Assembly (NCBI RefSeq): GCF_016862635.1
Contig: NZ_BONI01000032.1
Span: forward strand, 1-64,000
Source of the DNA: Catellatospora coxensis
GTDB taxonomy: Bacteria; Actinomycetota; Actinomycetes; Mycobacteriales; Micromonosporaceae
DNA: 64,000 bases
Direction of reading: 5' to 3'
The stretch's first letter is position 1. Every line of letters starts with the position of its first letter. The notes under the pieces were generated by a model that worked only from the letters and a program-made list of their open reading frames with translations, made no database searches and was not told the DNA's origin. The translations under genes and the position numbers were made by a program. This document shows positions 1 to 8,407 of the stretch, piece by piece.

Positions 1-1
1 G

Positions 2-784
2 AAGACGACCCCGATGAAGAAGGCCGCGCCGGCCCGGAAGACGACCACCGCGAAGAAGACCACCGCGGCGAAGAAGACGTCCCCGGCCAAGAAGGCCACC
101 GCCAAGAAGACCACCGCGGCGGCGAAGAAGACCACCGCCGCCAAGAAGACGACGGCCGCCAAGAAGACCACCGCCGCGCGCAAGAGCACCGCGAAGAAGG
201 CGACCGCCAAGAAGACCACCGCGGCGGCCCGCAGCACCGGCGTCCGGAGCATCACCGCCACGGTGCGGAAGACGGCCGCCGCGAAGAAGACCACCGCGGC
301 GCGCAAGACGACCGCCAAGAAGGCGTCGCCTGCCAGAAAGACGACCGCGGCGAAGAAGACGACGGTCGCGAAGAAGACCGCGCCCGCCCGCAAGGCGACG
401 GCCCGCAAGACCACCGCGGTCCGCAAGACCACGACCGCGAAGAAGACCTCGCCGGCGCGCAAGAGCGCCACCGCGGCGCGGAAGACGACCACGGCCCGGA
501 AGACGACCACCGCCAGGAAGACCACGACGGCGGCGAAGAAGACGACGGCCGCCCGCAAGGCGACCGGAGCGAAGAAGATCACCGCGGGGGTACGCAGGAC
601 CGCCACCGGCCGGACCACGGCGAAGAAGGCCATGGCCGTCAAGAGGGTGACGCCGATGAAGAAGGCGACCACCGCCCGCAAGACCGCACCGGCCCGCAAG
701 GCCATGGCGAAGACCGCCCCGGCCCGCAAGACGACCATGCGCAAGACGGCGATGAAGAAGATGGCCAGGAAGGCCGTGCGTTAG
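2..784 (+). CDS. Lys/Ala/Thr-rich histone-like repeat protein (5' end outside window)
   Basis: The frame is open from base 2 to the TAG at 782-784, so the true start lies upstream of the window. About 260 visible residues are almost only K, A, T, R, P and S in irregular AAKKTT and ARKTT units with essentially no acidic residues. This is the composition of the basic tail of actinobacterial HU proteins (HupB/HupS) or of H1-like histones, which bind and compact DNA. hupB lies close to leuB-serA in mycobacteria, which favours an HU tail here, but no globular HU domain is visible, and this tail is much longer than I would expect for mycobacterial HupB. An H1-like protein without an HU head remains possible. 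Such repeats are prone to length change. Confidence 0.75.
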   Translation, partial: KTTPMKKAAPARKTTTAKKTTAAKKTSPAKKATAKKTTAAAKKTTAAKKTTAAKKTTAARKSTAKKATAKKTTAAARSTGVRSITATVRKTAAAKKTTAARKTTAKKASPARKTTAAKKTTVAKKTAPARKATARKTTAVRKTTTAKKTSPARKSATAARKTTTARKTTTARKTTTAAKKTTAARKATGAKKITAGVRRTATGRTTAKKAMAVKRVTPMKKATTARKTAPARKAMAKTAPARKTTMRKTAMKKMARKAVR

Positions 785-902
785 CGGGGCAGCGTGGCCC
801 TGATCGGTGTCATCCACAGCGTGACCTGCGGATGGCACCGAGTCGCCGGTACCGCCCGTACGGGCGGGGCCGCGGCGCGCGGGCACCTGGTAAGAATGAC
901 CA

Positions 903-2306
903 ATGGCATACCGCCGACTGCACGCCGAGGCCATCGACTTCACCGCACTGCGTCTCGAGCTGGACCTGCCCGACGGCTTCCCGCCCGCCGCGCAGGCGCA
1001 GGCCGAGGCGGCGGCCGCCGAGGTGAAGCTGCCCGACGCCGACCGCACCGAGCTGCCCTTCGTCACCATCGACCCGCCCGGCTCGCGCGACCTCGACCAG
1101 GCCGTGTGCCTGTTCCGCCGCGACGGCGGCTACCGGGTGCACTACGCCATCGCCGACGTCGCGTCGTACGTCGCCCCGGACAGCCCGCTGGAGGCCGAGA
1201 CCTGGCGGCGCGGGCAGACGGTGTACCTGCCCGACGGCAAGGTGCCGCTGCACCCGCCGGTGCTCAGCGAGGGCGCGGTCAGCCTGCTGCCCGGCGTGGA
1301 CCGGGCCGCGGTGGTGTGGACGATCGACGTCTCCGCCGACGGCGACACGGTCGGCGTACGTTTGGAGCGGGCGCGGGTGCGCAGCCGGGCCAAACTCGCC
1401 TACGAGGGTGTGCAGGCCGATGTGGACAAAGGCGTGCTCGCCGAGCCGATCGCGCTGCTGCCGGAGCTGGGCCGGCTGCTGACCGCGCGCGGCCTGGAGC
1501 GGGGCGCGATCAACCTGCCCATGCCCGAGCAGGAGATCGAGCCGGACGGCGCGGGTTGGCAGCTGCGCCTGCGCGCGCCACTGCCCGCCGAAGAGTGGAA
1601 CGCCCAGATCTCGCTGCTGACCGGCCGCGCGGCCGCGGACATCATGCTGGCGGGGCGGATCGGCCTGCTGCGCACCATGCCCGCCCCGGATCCGGAGGCG
1701 GTGGCCCGGCTGCGGATCGCGGCGAAGGGCCTGGGCGTGGACTGGCCCGCGGACATGACCGTGGGCCAGGTGCTCGCGGGGCTGGACCCGGCTCGGCCCA
1801 AGGACGCCGCGTTCGTCGACGAGGCCGCGGAACTGCTGCGCGGAGCCGGGTACACGCCGTTCGCCGGGCAGGTGCCGGAGCAGCCGGAGCACAGCGCCGT
1901 CGCGGCGGCGTACGCCCACGTCACGGCTCCGCTGCGGCGCCTGGCCGACCGGTACGTCACCGAGGTGTGCCTGGCCCTGCACGACGGCCGCGAGGTGCCC
2001 GCCTGGGCCGCCGCGGCCCTGCCCGAGCTGCCCGCCGTCATGTCCGGCACCGACCGCGTCTCGTCCGCGGCGGAACGCGGCGCGATCGACCTGGTCGAGG
2101 CCACCATCCTGGCCGGCCGCGTCGGCGAGACCTTCCCGGCGACGGTGCTCGACACCAACCACGGCAAGCCCGGCGGCACCGTCGCCCTCACCGAGCCCGC
2201 CGTCCGCGCCCGCTGCGACGGCCAGCTCACCGCCGGCGACCAGATCACCGTCCGCCTCACCCAGGCCGACCCCACCAAGCGTCTGGTCCGCTTCACCCTC
2301 GCCTAG
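903..2306 (+). CDS. RNB-domain ribonuclease (RNase II/R family)
   Basis: Predicted 3'-5' exoribonuclease of the RNB family acting on RNA in the cytoplasm. The hallmark metal-binding stretch TIDPPGSRDLDQA is at about residues 55-67, with the conserved aspartates at 57, 63 and 65. It is followed by the family's YAIADV block near residue 85. At 467 aa it is far shorter than E. coli RNase R, and no separate cold-shock domain is evident at the N terminus; the C terminus may hold only a minimal OB-like segment. This compact form is common in actinomycetes. No strong ribosome site precedes the ATG, so translation may start on a short leader. The gene ends just before a long hairpin shared with the convergent RNase H/phosphatase gene. 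Confidence 0.92.
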   Translation: MAYRRLHAEAIDFTALRLELDLPDGFPPAAQAQAEAAAAEVKLPDADRTELPFVTIDPPGSRDLDQAVCLFRRDGGYRVHYAIADVASYVAPDSPLEAETWRRGQTVYLPDGKVPLHPPVLSEGAVSLLPGVDRAAVVWTIDVSADGDTVGVRLERARVRSRAKLAYEGVQADVDKGVLAEPIALLPELGRLLTARGLERGAINLPMPEQEIEPDGAGWQLRLRAPLPAEEWNAQISLLTGRAAADIMLAGRIGLLRTMPAPDPEAVARLRIAAKGLGVDWPADMTVGQVLAGLDPARPKDAAFVDEAAELLRGAGYTPFAGQVPEQPEHSAVAAAYAHVTAPLRRLADRYVTEVCLALHDGREVPAWAAAALPELPAVMSGTDRVSSAAERGAIDLVEATILAGRVGETFPATVLDTNHGKPGGTVALTEPAVRARCDGQLTAGDQITVRLTQADPTKRLVRFTLA

Positions 2307-2313
2307 AACAAAG

Positions 2314-2357
2314 GAAGGGCACCTGCACAACGCTCCGCGTTGTAGCAGGTGCCCTTC
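2314..2357. terminator. Bidirectional terminator hairpin, GAAGGGCACC family copy 1
   Basis: Arms 2314-2326 and 2345-2357 pair perfectly over 13 bp, then 2327-2333 pairs with 2337-2343 over 7 bp with one bulged A and a 3-nt loop. It sits between two convergent genes (stops at 2306 and 2368), as a shared terminator would. The right arm plus flank matches the motif GTTAAGAAGGTGCCCTTCCT repeated at 8358-8407 and 9619-9664. Confidence 0.8.
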
Positions 2358-2367
2358 TTAACGGCTG

Positions 2368-3588
2368 TCAGGCGCCGGCCTGCAGGTGTGCGGTGTCGTT
2401 GACGGAGCGGACCGAGACGCCGCCGTCGGGCCACACGTCGACGATCGAGACGCCGGCCGGGTCCAGCAGCAGCCGGTACAGGAAGGCGTCGCCCGCCGCG
2501 AGCGCGTCGCGCAGGATCAGCTTGATCGGCGACACGTGCGACACGATGACGACCGTCTGCCCCTCGTACGCCTTCTGCAGCTTGCCCATGACCCCGCGCA
2601 CCCGCTTGGCCACCTGCTGGAACGACTCGCCCTTCGGCGGGGCGACCGACGTCGAGGCCAGCCAGGCGTCCAGCTCGGCCGGGTACTGCTCGCGTACGTC
2701 GCCGAAGGTCAGGCCCTCCCACACGCCGAAGTCGCACTCGATGAGGTCGGCCTCCACGCTCACCGGGATGCCGCCCGCGGCCGACGCGATCGCCGCCGCC
2801 GTGGCCTTGCACCGGCTCAGCGGCGAGCTGACCACCCGGTCGGGGCGCAGCCCGGCCACCCGCCGTCCGGCGGCCGCCGCCTGCTCCTCCCCCACCGCCG
2901 ACAGCGGCACGTCGCCGCGCCCGGAGTAGCGCTTCTGCGCGGTCAGCTCGGTCTCGCCGTGCCGGACCAGCACCAGCCGGGTCGCCGGGGCCGTACGCGG
3001 CGCCCAGTCCTCGCGCGGCCGCCCCGTCGCGGCGGTCTCGGCCTTGCGGCCGGACCCGGCGGCAGACCCGGCGGCCGGCTCCGCGGAGTCCGCGACGATC
3101 GGGAAGGCGTCGGCGTCCCACGCGGTGACGATCCCGAAGGCGGTCTCGCCGTCCAGGATGCCCGTGGCGGCCCCGCCCTTGGCCGCGTCCATGGCCGCGT
3201 TGGCCAGGGCGTCGGCGGCACGGTTGCGCTCGCGCGGGATCCACGTGTACGTCACCTGGTCGAACTTGCGCACCAGCGTGGCCACCTCGGCGGCCAGCGG
3301 GCGCAGCCCCGGGTGCTTGATCTGCCAGCGGCCGGACATCTGCTCGACCACCAGCTTGGAGTCCATGCGCGCCTCGACCTGCGACGCGCCCAGCTCGGCG
3401 GCGGCCTGCAGCCCGGCGATGAGCCCCCGGTACTCGGCGACGTTGTTGGTGGTCACGCCGAGTGCGGCGGCCCGTTCGGCGAGCACCTCGCCGCTGGCCG
3501 GGTCGCGCACGACCGCGCCGTACCCGGCCGGGCCGGGGTTGCCGCGCGCGCCGCCGTCGGCCTCGACGATGACCTTCCCGATGCTCAC
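2368..3588 (-). CDS. Bifunctional RNase H / histidine phosphatase-family protein
   Basis: Two-domain protein of the Mycobacterium Rv2228c type. The N-terminal RNase HI domain has the start VEADGGARGNPGPAG, the ENVAEY-like NNVAEYRGL and the MDSKLVVEQMSG segment, which together carry the catalytic acidic residues. The C-terminal domain from about residue 205 begins LVLVRHGET, the phosphohistidine motif of the CobC/phosphoglycerate mutase superfamily. RNase HI removes RNA from RNA-DNA hybrids; in the mycobacterial homologue the second domain is an acid phosphatase linked to CobC activity. I chose the GTG at 3588 because it overlaps the TGA of the upstream gene (GTGA), giving 406 aa; a longer frame exists but adds unconserved sequence. 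Cotranscribed with the zinc-ribbon and probably the Nif3 gene. Confidence 0.92.
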   Translation of the reverse strand: MSIGKVIVEADGGARGNPGPAGYGAVVRDPASGEVLAERAAALGVTTNNVAEYRGLIAGLQAAAELGASQVEARMDSKLVVEQMSGRWQIKHPGLRPLAAEVATLVRKFDQVTYTWIPRERNRAADALANAAMDAAKGGAATGILDGETAFGIVTAWDADAFPIVADSAEPAAGSAAGSGRKAETAATGRPREDWAPRTAPATRLVLVRHGETELTAQKRYSGRGDVPLSAVGEEQAAAAGRRVAGLRPDRVVSSPLSRCKATAAAIASAAGGIPVSVEADLIECDFGVWEGLTFGDVREQYPAELDAWLASTSVAPPKGESFQQVAKRVRGVMGKLQKAYEGQTVVIVSHVSPIKLILRDALAAGDAFLYRLLLDPAGVSIVDVWPDGGVSVRSVNDTAHLQAGA

Positions 3589-4325
3589 AGGCCGGACTCC
3601 GCGGTGCGGACCATGATGCGGCGGCACTCCTCGCAGCGCACGACCTCGTCCGGGGCGGCGGTCTTGACCCGGTTGCGGTCCGCTCCGAACAGCTCCAGGC
3701 GGCAGCCGCCGCAGCGGCCGTGCTGCACCAGGGCCGCGCCGAGCCCGCCCGACGACTCACGGATCTTGTCGTACAGCTGCACCAGCTCGGCGGGCAGGTC
3801 GGCGGCCAGCGGGCGGCGGGCGGTCTGCTTCCACTCCGCCTCCTTGGTGAGCTCCGCGATGGACTCGTCCCGGCGGGTCTCGGCGGCGATGCGCTTCTCC
3901 CGGGCGACGGAGATCTTCTCGTCGACGGCGTCGAGCGCGCCCTGCGCCGTCTCGCGCTTCTCCATCAGCTCCAGCTCGGCGTCCTCCAGCTCCGACTGCC
4001 GCCGGGTGAGCGAGCCGATCTCGTGCTCCAGCGCGGTCAGCTCCCGCGCGGGCAGCCGGCCGTCGTCGAGGCGCTGCTGGTCCTTGGCCCGGCGCTGGCG
4101 TACGGTGTCGACCTCGCGCTCCAGCCGGGCGATGTCGCGGTCCAGGTCGTCGACGTCGACCTCGGCGCGGGCCCGTTCGTCCTCCAGCCGGCCGATCGCC
4201 TTGCCGAGCACGTCCAGCTCGGCGAACTCCGGCAGGTTCTTGCGCCGGTGCGCCAGCTGCTGCAGCGTGGTGTCGATCGCCTGCAGGTCGAGCAACCGCT
4301 GCTGGTCCTTCGGGTCGGCCTTCAC
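3585..4325 (-). CDS. Coiled-coil zinc-ribbon protein (COG1579 type)
   Basis: 246 aa. Residues 1 to about 180 form a long, charged, heptad-rich antiparallel coiled coil (many E, R, L, A with D-rich turns). The C terminus carries a C4 zinc ribbon formed by CGGC and CEEC pairs. It matches the family predicted to bind nucleic acid and found in many actinobacteria and chlamydiae (CT398-like); the biochemical role is not established. The start is a GTG preceded by AAGGAG at a good distance. It overlaps the RNase H gene by 4 nt, so the two are translationally coupled, and the Nif3 gene lies 46 bp upstream in the same direction. The same three-gene order occurs in mycobacteria (Rv2228c-Rv2230c). Confidence 0.9.
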   Translation of the reverse strand: MKADPKDQQRLLDLQAIDTTLQQLAHRRKNLPEFAELDVLGKAIGRLEDERARAEVDVDDLDRDIARLEREVDTVRQRRAKDQQRLDDGRLPARELTALEHEIGSLTRRQSELEDAELELMEKRETAQGALDAVDEKISVAREKRIAAETRRDESIAELTKEAEWKQTARRPLAADLPAELVQLYDKIRESSGGLGAALVQHGRCGGCRLELFGADRNRVKTAAPDEVVRCEECRRIMVRTAESGL

Positions 4326-4371
4326 GTCGGCACTCCTTCTCTCGCGGTTGTCCAGTTGTCAAAGGCCACGT

Positions 4372-5190
4372 TCAGGCGACCGGGTCAAGTGTCGCGCAGG
4401 CGTGGAACCCGAACGGGTCGGTGGTCGTGTCGGAGACGATGGTCTCAAGTCCGGTCGCCGTACGCAGCCAGGCGGCCAGGGGTGTCAGCCAGGGCCGCTC
4501 GGTGGCGTAGTGCCCCGCGTCGACCAGCGCCGGGCCGCCCGAGGCCCGCAGGTCGGCGACCCGGTGGTGTTTGAGGTCCCCGGTCAGGTAGACGTCCACG
4601 CCGGCGGCGACCGCGTCGGGGATGAACTCGTCGCCGGAGCCGCCGCAGACCGCCACGGTGGAGACCGGCCGGGCCGGGTCACCGGAGACGCGTACGCCCC
4701 AGCTCGCGACCGGCAGCGCCGCGGCCGCGAGGTGCGCGAACTCGCCCAGGGTCAGCGGCGCGGGCAGGCGGCCCACCCGGCCGAAGCCGCGGCCCTCCTC
4801 GGTGGGGCGCAGCGGGCGGGTGTCCAGCAGGCCGAGCGCGTCGGCGAGCGCGTCGCTGACACCGGGCTTCGCCACGTCGGCGTTGGTGTGCGCGACGTAC
4901 AGCGCCACGCCGTCGCCGATCAGGTCGTGGATGATCCGGCCCTGGTAGGTCGTGGCCGCCACCGACGACACGCCGCCGAGCAGCAGCGGATGGTGGGCGA
5001 TGATCAGGTCCGCGCCGGTGTCGAGCGCCTCGGCGACCGTGCTCGGCAGCACGTCCACCACCGCCAGCACGCGGGTCACCGGCTGCTCGGGACGCCCCGC
5101 GACCAGGCCGACGCGGTCCCACGGCTCCGCCCACCGCGGCGGGAACTCGGTCTCCAGCAGTGCGGTGAAAGACGCGACAGTCCAGGTCAC
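4372..5190 (-). CDS. Nif3-like dinuclear metal centre protein
   Basis: 272 aa, GTG start. A member of the NIF3/YbgI (DUF34) family that forms toroidal hexamers with a dinuclear metal site. Visible motifs are WDRVGL near residue 24, the LIIAHHPLL metal-binding histidines near residue 65, HTNAD near residue 100, and the C-terminal VDAGHYATERP metal-binding block. Often annotated as GTP cyclohydrolase I type 2, but that activity is not general for the family, so I leave the reaction open. First gene of the conserved Nif3, zinc-ribbon, RNase H set. Confidence 0.92.
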   Translation of the reverse strand: MTWTVASFTALLETEFPPRWAEPWDRVGLVAGRPEQPVTRVLAVVDVLPSTVAEALDTGADLIIAHHPLLLGGVSSVAATTYQGRIIHDLIGDGVALYVAHTNADVAKPGVSDALADALGLLDTRPLRPTEEGRGFGRVGRLPAPLTLGEFAHLAAAALPVASWGVRVSGDPARPVSTVAVCGGSGDEFIPDAVAAGVDVYLTGDLKHHRVADLRASGGPALVDAGHYATERPWLTPLAAWLRTATGLETIVSDTTTDPFGFHACATLDPVA

Positions 5191-5240
5191 CCGGACAGAC
5201 TACTGCGCAGCGGGTGCGCTGCCGCGTGGCGCGGGCGGCG

Positions 5241-5810
5241 TCAGGCTCCCGGCGGGCAGAGCTTCTCCGCCGCGTCCAGGGCCAGCGCCCACGGGAACTC
5301 GTGGCGGTACGCGTCGCCCTCGCCGGGGGCGGGCAGTTTCAGCACGTCGTCGCCGTACAGCACGGTGATGCCCCAGCCGCGCAGCCGCACGATGTTCTCC
5401 TGGAACGCCGGGTGCCGGGCCATCGCCGCGTTGGTGAACGGCATCGCCACGATCGGCAGCCCCTTGCCCTGGCTCTCCACGATCAGCCCCAGGGCGAGCG
5501 TGTCCGCGATGCCGGCACCCCACTTGTTCACGGTGTTCACCGTCGCCGGGGCCACGACCAGCACGTCCGGCGACGGGAGCACGTCGGGATCACCGGGGTT
5601 CTTGTAGGTGCTGCGCACCGGGTGCCCGGTCGCCGCCGCGAGCGCGGGCACGTCGACGAACTTGCGCCCGTCCGGCGTGACCACGACGCAGACGTCGTAT
5701 CCCCGCTCCTGCGCGAGCCCGACCAGCAGCCCGACATCACGGGTCACCGGCGAGCCGCAGGCGATGACGTACAGCACCGGGCGGCCGCCCGGCCGCGGCT
5801 GGTCGCTCAT
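5241..5810 (-). CDS. Flavoprotein-family protein (PPC decarboxylase-like fold)
   Basis: 189 aa with the HFCD/flavoprotein fold seen in phosphopantothenoylcysteine decarboxylase and Dfp. The pattern is an N-terminal strand VLYVIACGSP, a D-rich loop VVVTPDGRKF, the VLVVAPATVNTVNKWGAGIAD segment equivalent to the FMN-binding APATANT/N-K-A-GIADNL region, and the PIVAMPFTN block equivalent to the family's PAMN. It probably binds FMN and decarboxylates or modifies a cysteine-type substrate; the exact substrate cannot be read from the sequence. It is too short and divergent to be the bifunctional CoaBC itself. Stands 50 bp upstream of Nif3 in the same direction, so it may lead that transcript. Confidence 0.85.
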   Translation of the reverse strand: MSDQPRPGGRPVLYVIACGSPVTRDVGLLVGLAQERGYDVCVVVTPDGRKFVDVPALAAATGHPVRSTYKNPGDPDVLPSPDVLVVAPATVNTVNKWGAGIADTLALGLIVESQGKGLPIVAMPFTNAAMARHPAFQENIVRLRGWGITVLYGDDVLKLPAPGEGDAYRHEFPWALALDAAEKLCPPGA

Positions 5811-5897
5811 GCCGTCACCTTGCCATGCCCGGCGAACCGCCGGCGCACGACGGCCCGCACCGGCCGCTCACGGCACGGCCGTGCACCGCGGGCCCGC

Positions 5898-7124
5898 TCA
5901 CACGCCCACTCCCATCTGTTCGGCCAGCTCGGCCAACGCGGCGGTGGGCGTACCGCGGGTGCGCCGCAGCACGTCGCTGAGCACCTCGTGCGCGATCGGC
6001 CGGCAGCGGATCTCGGCGGGCGCCAGCAGGTCGCCCTCCAGCAGCATCTCGCCCGCCCGCTCGACGTCGCCGACCTGGGCGAAGCCGCGCGCCATGTCGA
6101 GGTAGTGGTGGGCGCGGCGCTCCGGCAGCATCGCGTTGAACGCGCCCGGGTCCAGCCCGTCGTGGATGGCGATGGCCAGCCCGCCCTCGCCCAGCTCGAC
6201 CGCGGCGGCGGCCCGGTGCACCAGCACGTTGGTCGGGCCGAAGCTGGTCCAGTAGTGGTTCTTGTCGCCGCCGAGCCCGGCCGCGGCGTCCTGGGCCGCG
6301 GTCAGCAGGTCGCGCATGGTCGCGCTGTCGCCGATGCAGGAGGCGGCCATCGCGCCCTGCAGCAGCAGGAAGCCGTACACCGAGAGCTGGTCGTCGGCGG
6401 TCTCGCCCGGGGTCGGGCAGAGCCGGTTGGCGATGTTGACGTTGACTTCGAGAGCGGCCCGGTGCCGGCCCAGCGCCCGCAGCGCGTTCGCGACCCGGGT
6501 GGTGGCCACCCCGGCGAGCAGCTGATCGCCGGCCCGCTGCGACACGGCGATGGAGCGGTCCGCGGCCAGCCAGCTCAGGTCCAGCTCACCGAGCTTGCGC
6601 AGCACCGAGGAGGCCAGCTGGTACACCTGGCCGAGCAGGTGCGCGGCCTCGCGGGAGTCGTCGGAGTGGGCGTACGCCGTGTCGGCGGCCTGGGCGTCGC
6701 GCAGCAGCTTGGGCAGCGCGCGGGCGAGCACGCCGTAGCGGCCGTGCTCCCAGGTCTGCCAGGCGTGCAGGGCGGCCTTGCGCATCTCCGCGATCGGCGG
6801 CGGCTCGGGGGCCGCGTAGAAGAACGCGCTGATCTGGTCGTAGCGCTCCAGCGCGGAGCGGATCTCGGCGACCTCGATCTGGTCGATGCAGTTCATGCTG
6901 TCGGGGCGGCGCTCCGGGTCCTTGCCCAGCAGCAGCTGGACGTCGAGCTGGAGCACGTCGGCGATCTCGTACACGACCGAGAACTTGTCGAGCCGGCGCA
7001 CGCCGCGCTCCACCTTGTCCACCCAGCTCTTCGACTTGCCCAGGCGGTCGGCGAAGACCTGCTGCGACATCTTGCGGCGGTTGCGCCAGTACGACACCCG
7101 GCGCCCTATCGGCAGCTCGTCCAT
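5898..7124 (-). CDS. XRE-family helix-turn-helix regulator with TPR-like C-terminal region
   Basis: 408 aa. Residues about 8-62 are a Cro/CI-type HTH (VSYWRNRRKMSQQVFADRLGKSKSWVDKVERG). The remaining 330 residues are helical, Ala/Leu/Arg-rich repeats of TPR type, the layout of many Streptomyces and Micromonospora single-protein regulators whose ligand or partner is unknown. It diverges from the Prim-Pol-like gene; the gap holds TGCA repeats that could be its operator. No cognate DUF397 partner gene lies next to it. Confidence 0.88.
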   Translation of the reverse strand: MDELPIGRRVSYWRNRRKMSQQVFADRLGKSKSWVDKVERGVRRLDKFSVVYEIADVLQLDVQLLLGKDPERRPDSMNCIDQIEVAEIRSALERYDQISAFFYAAPEPPPIAEMRKAALHAWQTWEHGRYGVLARALPKLLRDAQAADTAYAHSDDSREAAHLLGQVYQLASSVLRKLGELDLSWLAADRSIAVSQRAGDQLLAGVATTRVANALRALGRHRAALEVNVNIANRLCPTPGETADDQLSVYGFLLLQGAMAASCIGDSATMRDLLTAAQDAAAGLGGDKNHYWTSFGPTNVLVHRAAAAVELGEGGLAIAIHDGLDPGAFNAMLPERRAHHYLDMARGFAQVGDVERAGEMLLEGDLLAPAEIRCRPIAHEVLSDVLRRTRGTPTAALAELAEQMGVGV

Positions 7125-7208
7125 CCTCCAGCCCTCCCCTCATCGGGTCGGTCTGACCGAGTCGCACAGTCTGTGCGCCCACATCCGGTCCGACACTCGT
7201 ATCTTCAG

Positions 7209-7234
7209 ATGCAAGTTGCAGTTGGACAATGCAT
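7209..7234. promoter_or_regulatory. Possible XRE operator with TGCA repeats
   Basis: ATGCA at 7209-7213 and TGCAT at 7230-7234 form an inverted repeat, with a third TGCA at 7217-7220, in the 228-bp divergent gap between the XRE regulator and the Prim-Pol-like gene. TTGCA-type repeats are common near actinomycete XRE regulators. The assignment is inferred from position and pattern only. Confidence 0.35.
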
Positions 7235-7352
7235 TCAGACGTTTGCTCTGGACTGTTGTCGATGTAACGACGGCTCGACGCGTCGGTGACGGCTTTCGCG
7301 GATGTCGATCTTTTGGATCGGCTCGCTTAACCCGGAAGAGGGGGTCGAACTC

Positions 7353-8075
7353 ATGCGGTGGCCACAGGCGCCGTTCGGCAAAGGCTTGTTGCGGCGGCGG
7401 TTACGCCTGGCGGCGCAGCGTTTCGCCGAGCACGGCTGGGCGGTGATGCCGGGCGGATACTTCAACGGCCGGCGCATGGCCTGCGACCGCACGAACTGCT
7501 TCGCCACCAGCAGCCACCCGCTGTACGACGACTGGGAGACCCGGGCGAGCACCAGGTCCGAGCAGTTCGACGATTGGTGGAGCGAGCGCCCGCACGCGCT
7601 GCTGCTGCCCACCGGCCACACCTTCGACGTGCTGGAGGTGCCCGCCCTGCTCGGCTCGCAGGCCGTGTGCGGGCCGCCGACCGGCCCCGGCCGCGCGACG
7701 TCCGCCGGCCGTGTACGCGGACCCGTCGCGGTCACCGCCGCCGGCAGCTGGATGTTCCTGATGCGCTCGGGCGGCACGCTCGCCCCGGAACTGGACCACC
7801 GGGTCGACGTGGTGCGCCACTCGCTCGGCTCGTGGATCCCCGCCCCGCCCACGGTGCTGCCCGACGGGCCGATCCGCTGGAAGGTGTCTCCGCAGAGCAT
7901 CGGCTGGCAGCTGCCCGACCCGGACGAGTTCCAGGCCGCCCTGGTGCAGGCGCTGGTGGCGCTCGACGCCGCGTTCCTGGACCTGCCCGTCACCGCGCGC
8001 CGCCGGCTCGCCCCGCCGGCCCTGCCCCGGCCGGCCGCCCTCAAGCCCACCCCGACCCTGCGCCGAGCCGTCTGA
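7353..8075 (+). CDS. Bifunctional primase/polymerase (Prim-Pol) N-terminal-like protein
   Basis: 240 aa. It resembles the actinomycete proteins annotated as bifunctional DNA primase/polymerase N-terminal domain, with an early HGWAVMPGGYF segment, a Cys pair (CDRTNC), HALLLPTGHTFDVLEVP and a VAVTAAGSWMFLMRSG strand. The catalytic DxD/H set of true archaeo-eukaryotic Prim-Pol enzymes is not clear, so it may be a non-catalytic relative. The ATG at 7353 was chosen because GAGGGGG lies 8 nt upstream and residues match the usual MRWP-type start; an in-frame ATG at 7302 would add 17 unconserved residues. Divergent from the XRE regulator; no phage or plasmid replication genes are nearby. Confidence 0.75.
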   Translation: MRWPQAPFGKGLLRRRLRLAAQRFAEHGWAVMPGGYFNGRRMACDRTNCFATSSHPLYDDWETRASTRSEQFDDWWSERPHALLLPTGHTFDVLEVPALLGSQAVCGPPTGPGRATSAGRVRGPVAVTAAGSWMFLMRSGGTLAPELDHRVDVVRHSLGSWIPAPPTVLPDGPIRWKVSPQSIGWQLPDPDEFQAALVQALVALDAAFLDLPVTARRRLAPPALPRPAALKPTPTLRRAV

Positions 8076-8174
8076 GCAGCAGCCCCGCCACCCCTCGAAC
8101 CCGCCCGGTGACGCGCACCGGGCAGCGACCGCCCGTCAGCGCGGTCGTTAGGTGAGGTATCGAGGAGGTCCGAC

Positions 8175-8342
8175 ATGGCACCTGACAACGTAGAACGGCA
8201 CCTGGCGCACGTCGAGTCCCAATTTGGGGTCATACGATCGTCGGCAGCCCGCTGGGCAGGCACCCGACCCGCGGGCACCCGCCCGCACGGTTCCCGCCCC
8301 TCGGGATCCCGCCCCACCAGCACCCACCGCCCACCCCGCTAG
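8175..8342 (+). CDS. Small Arg/Pro-repeat peptide, unknown function
   Basis: 55-codon frame starting MAPDNVERHLAHVESQFG, with a very strong ribosome site (GAGGAGG at 8162-8168, 6 nt before the ATG). The second half is a run of near-identical pentapeptides (AGTRP, AGTRP-like, HGSRP, SGSRP) ending THRPPR, so the tail is strongly cationic and proline-rich while the head is an amphipathic, acidic helix. I recognise no family. The strong Shine-Dalgarno and periodic repeats argue for a real gene. It could be a nucleic-acid-binding microprotein or a precursor peptide, but no maturation enzyme is near. It stands 99 bp after the Prim-Pol-like gene. Confidence 0.5.
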   Translation: MAPDNVERHLAHVESQFGVIRSSAARWAGTRPAGTRPHGSRPSGSRPTSTHRPPR

Positions 8343-8357
8343 CCCTGCTCCAATCGA

Positions 8358-8407
8358 AGGAAGGGCACCTTCTTATCGGTATCCGTAGAGGAAGGGCACC
8401 TTGTTAA
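8358..8407. repeat. Two direct copies of the AGGAAGGGCACCTT repeat
   Basis: AGGAAGGGCACCTT occurs at 8358-8371 and again at 8389-8402, 31 bp apart, each followed by a TTA-containing flank. The second copy runs into the stop codon (TAA, 8404-8406) of the minus-strand AbiEi-like gene, so that stop is supplied by the repeat. Same family as the hairpins at 2314-2357 and 9619-9662. Each half can form only a small GAAGG/CCTTC hairpin; together they may end transcription from both sides. Confidence 0.75.

Noticed and set aside
2-784. Regularly repeated DNA that might suggest a CRISPR array or tandem minisatellite
   Set aside because: The repeats are codon-sized and vary by codon; they encode a Lys/Ala/Thr-rich protein, and there are no unique spacers.
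2386-5607. A 1073-codon open frame on the plus strand opposite the RNase H, zinc-ribbon and Nif3 genes
   Set aside because: Its translation is low-complexity Arg/Gly/Ala/Pro and it lies opposite four genes with clear family motifs. Long antisense frames are a known by-product of very high GC content.
7353-8342. Prophage or plasmid replication module around the Prim-Pol-like gene
   Set aside because: No integrase, capsid, partition or conjugation gene, and no att-like repeats nearby; the gene looks chromosomal and solitary.
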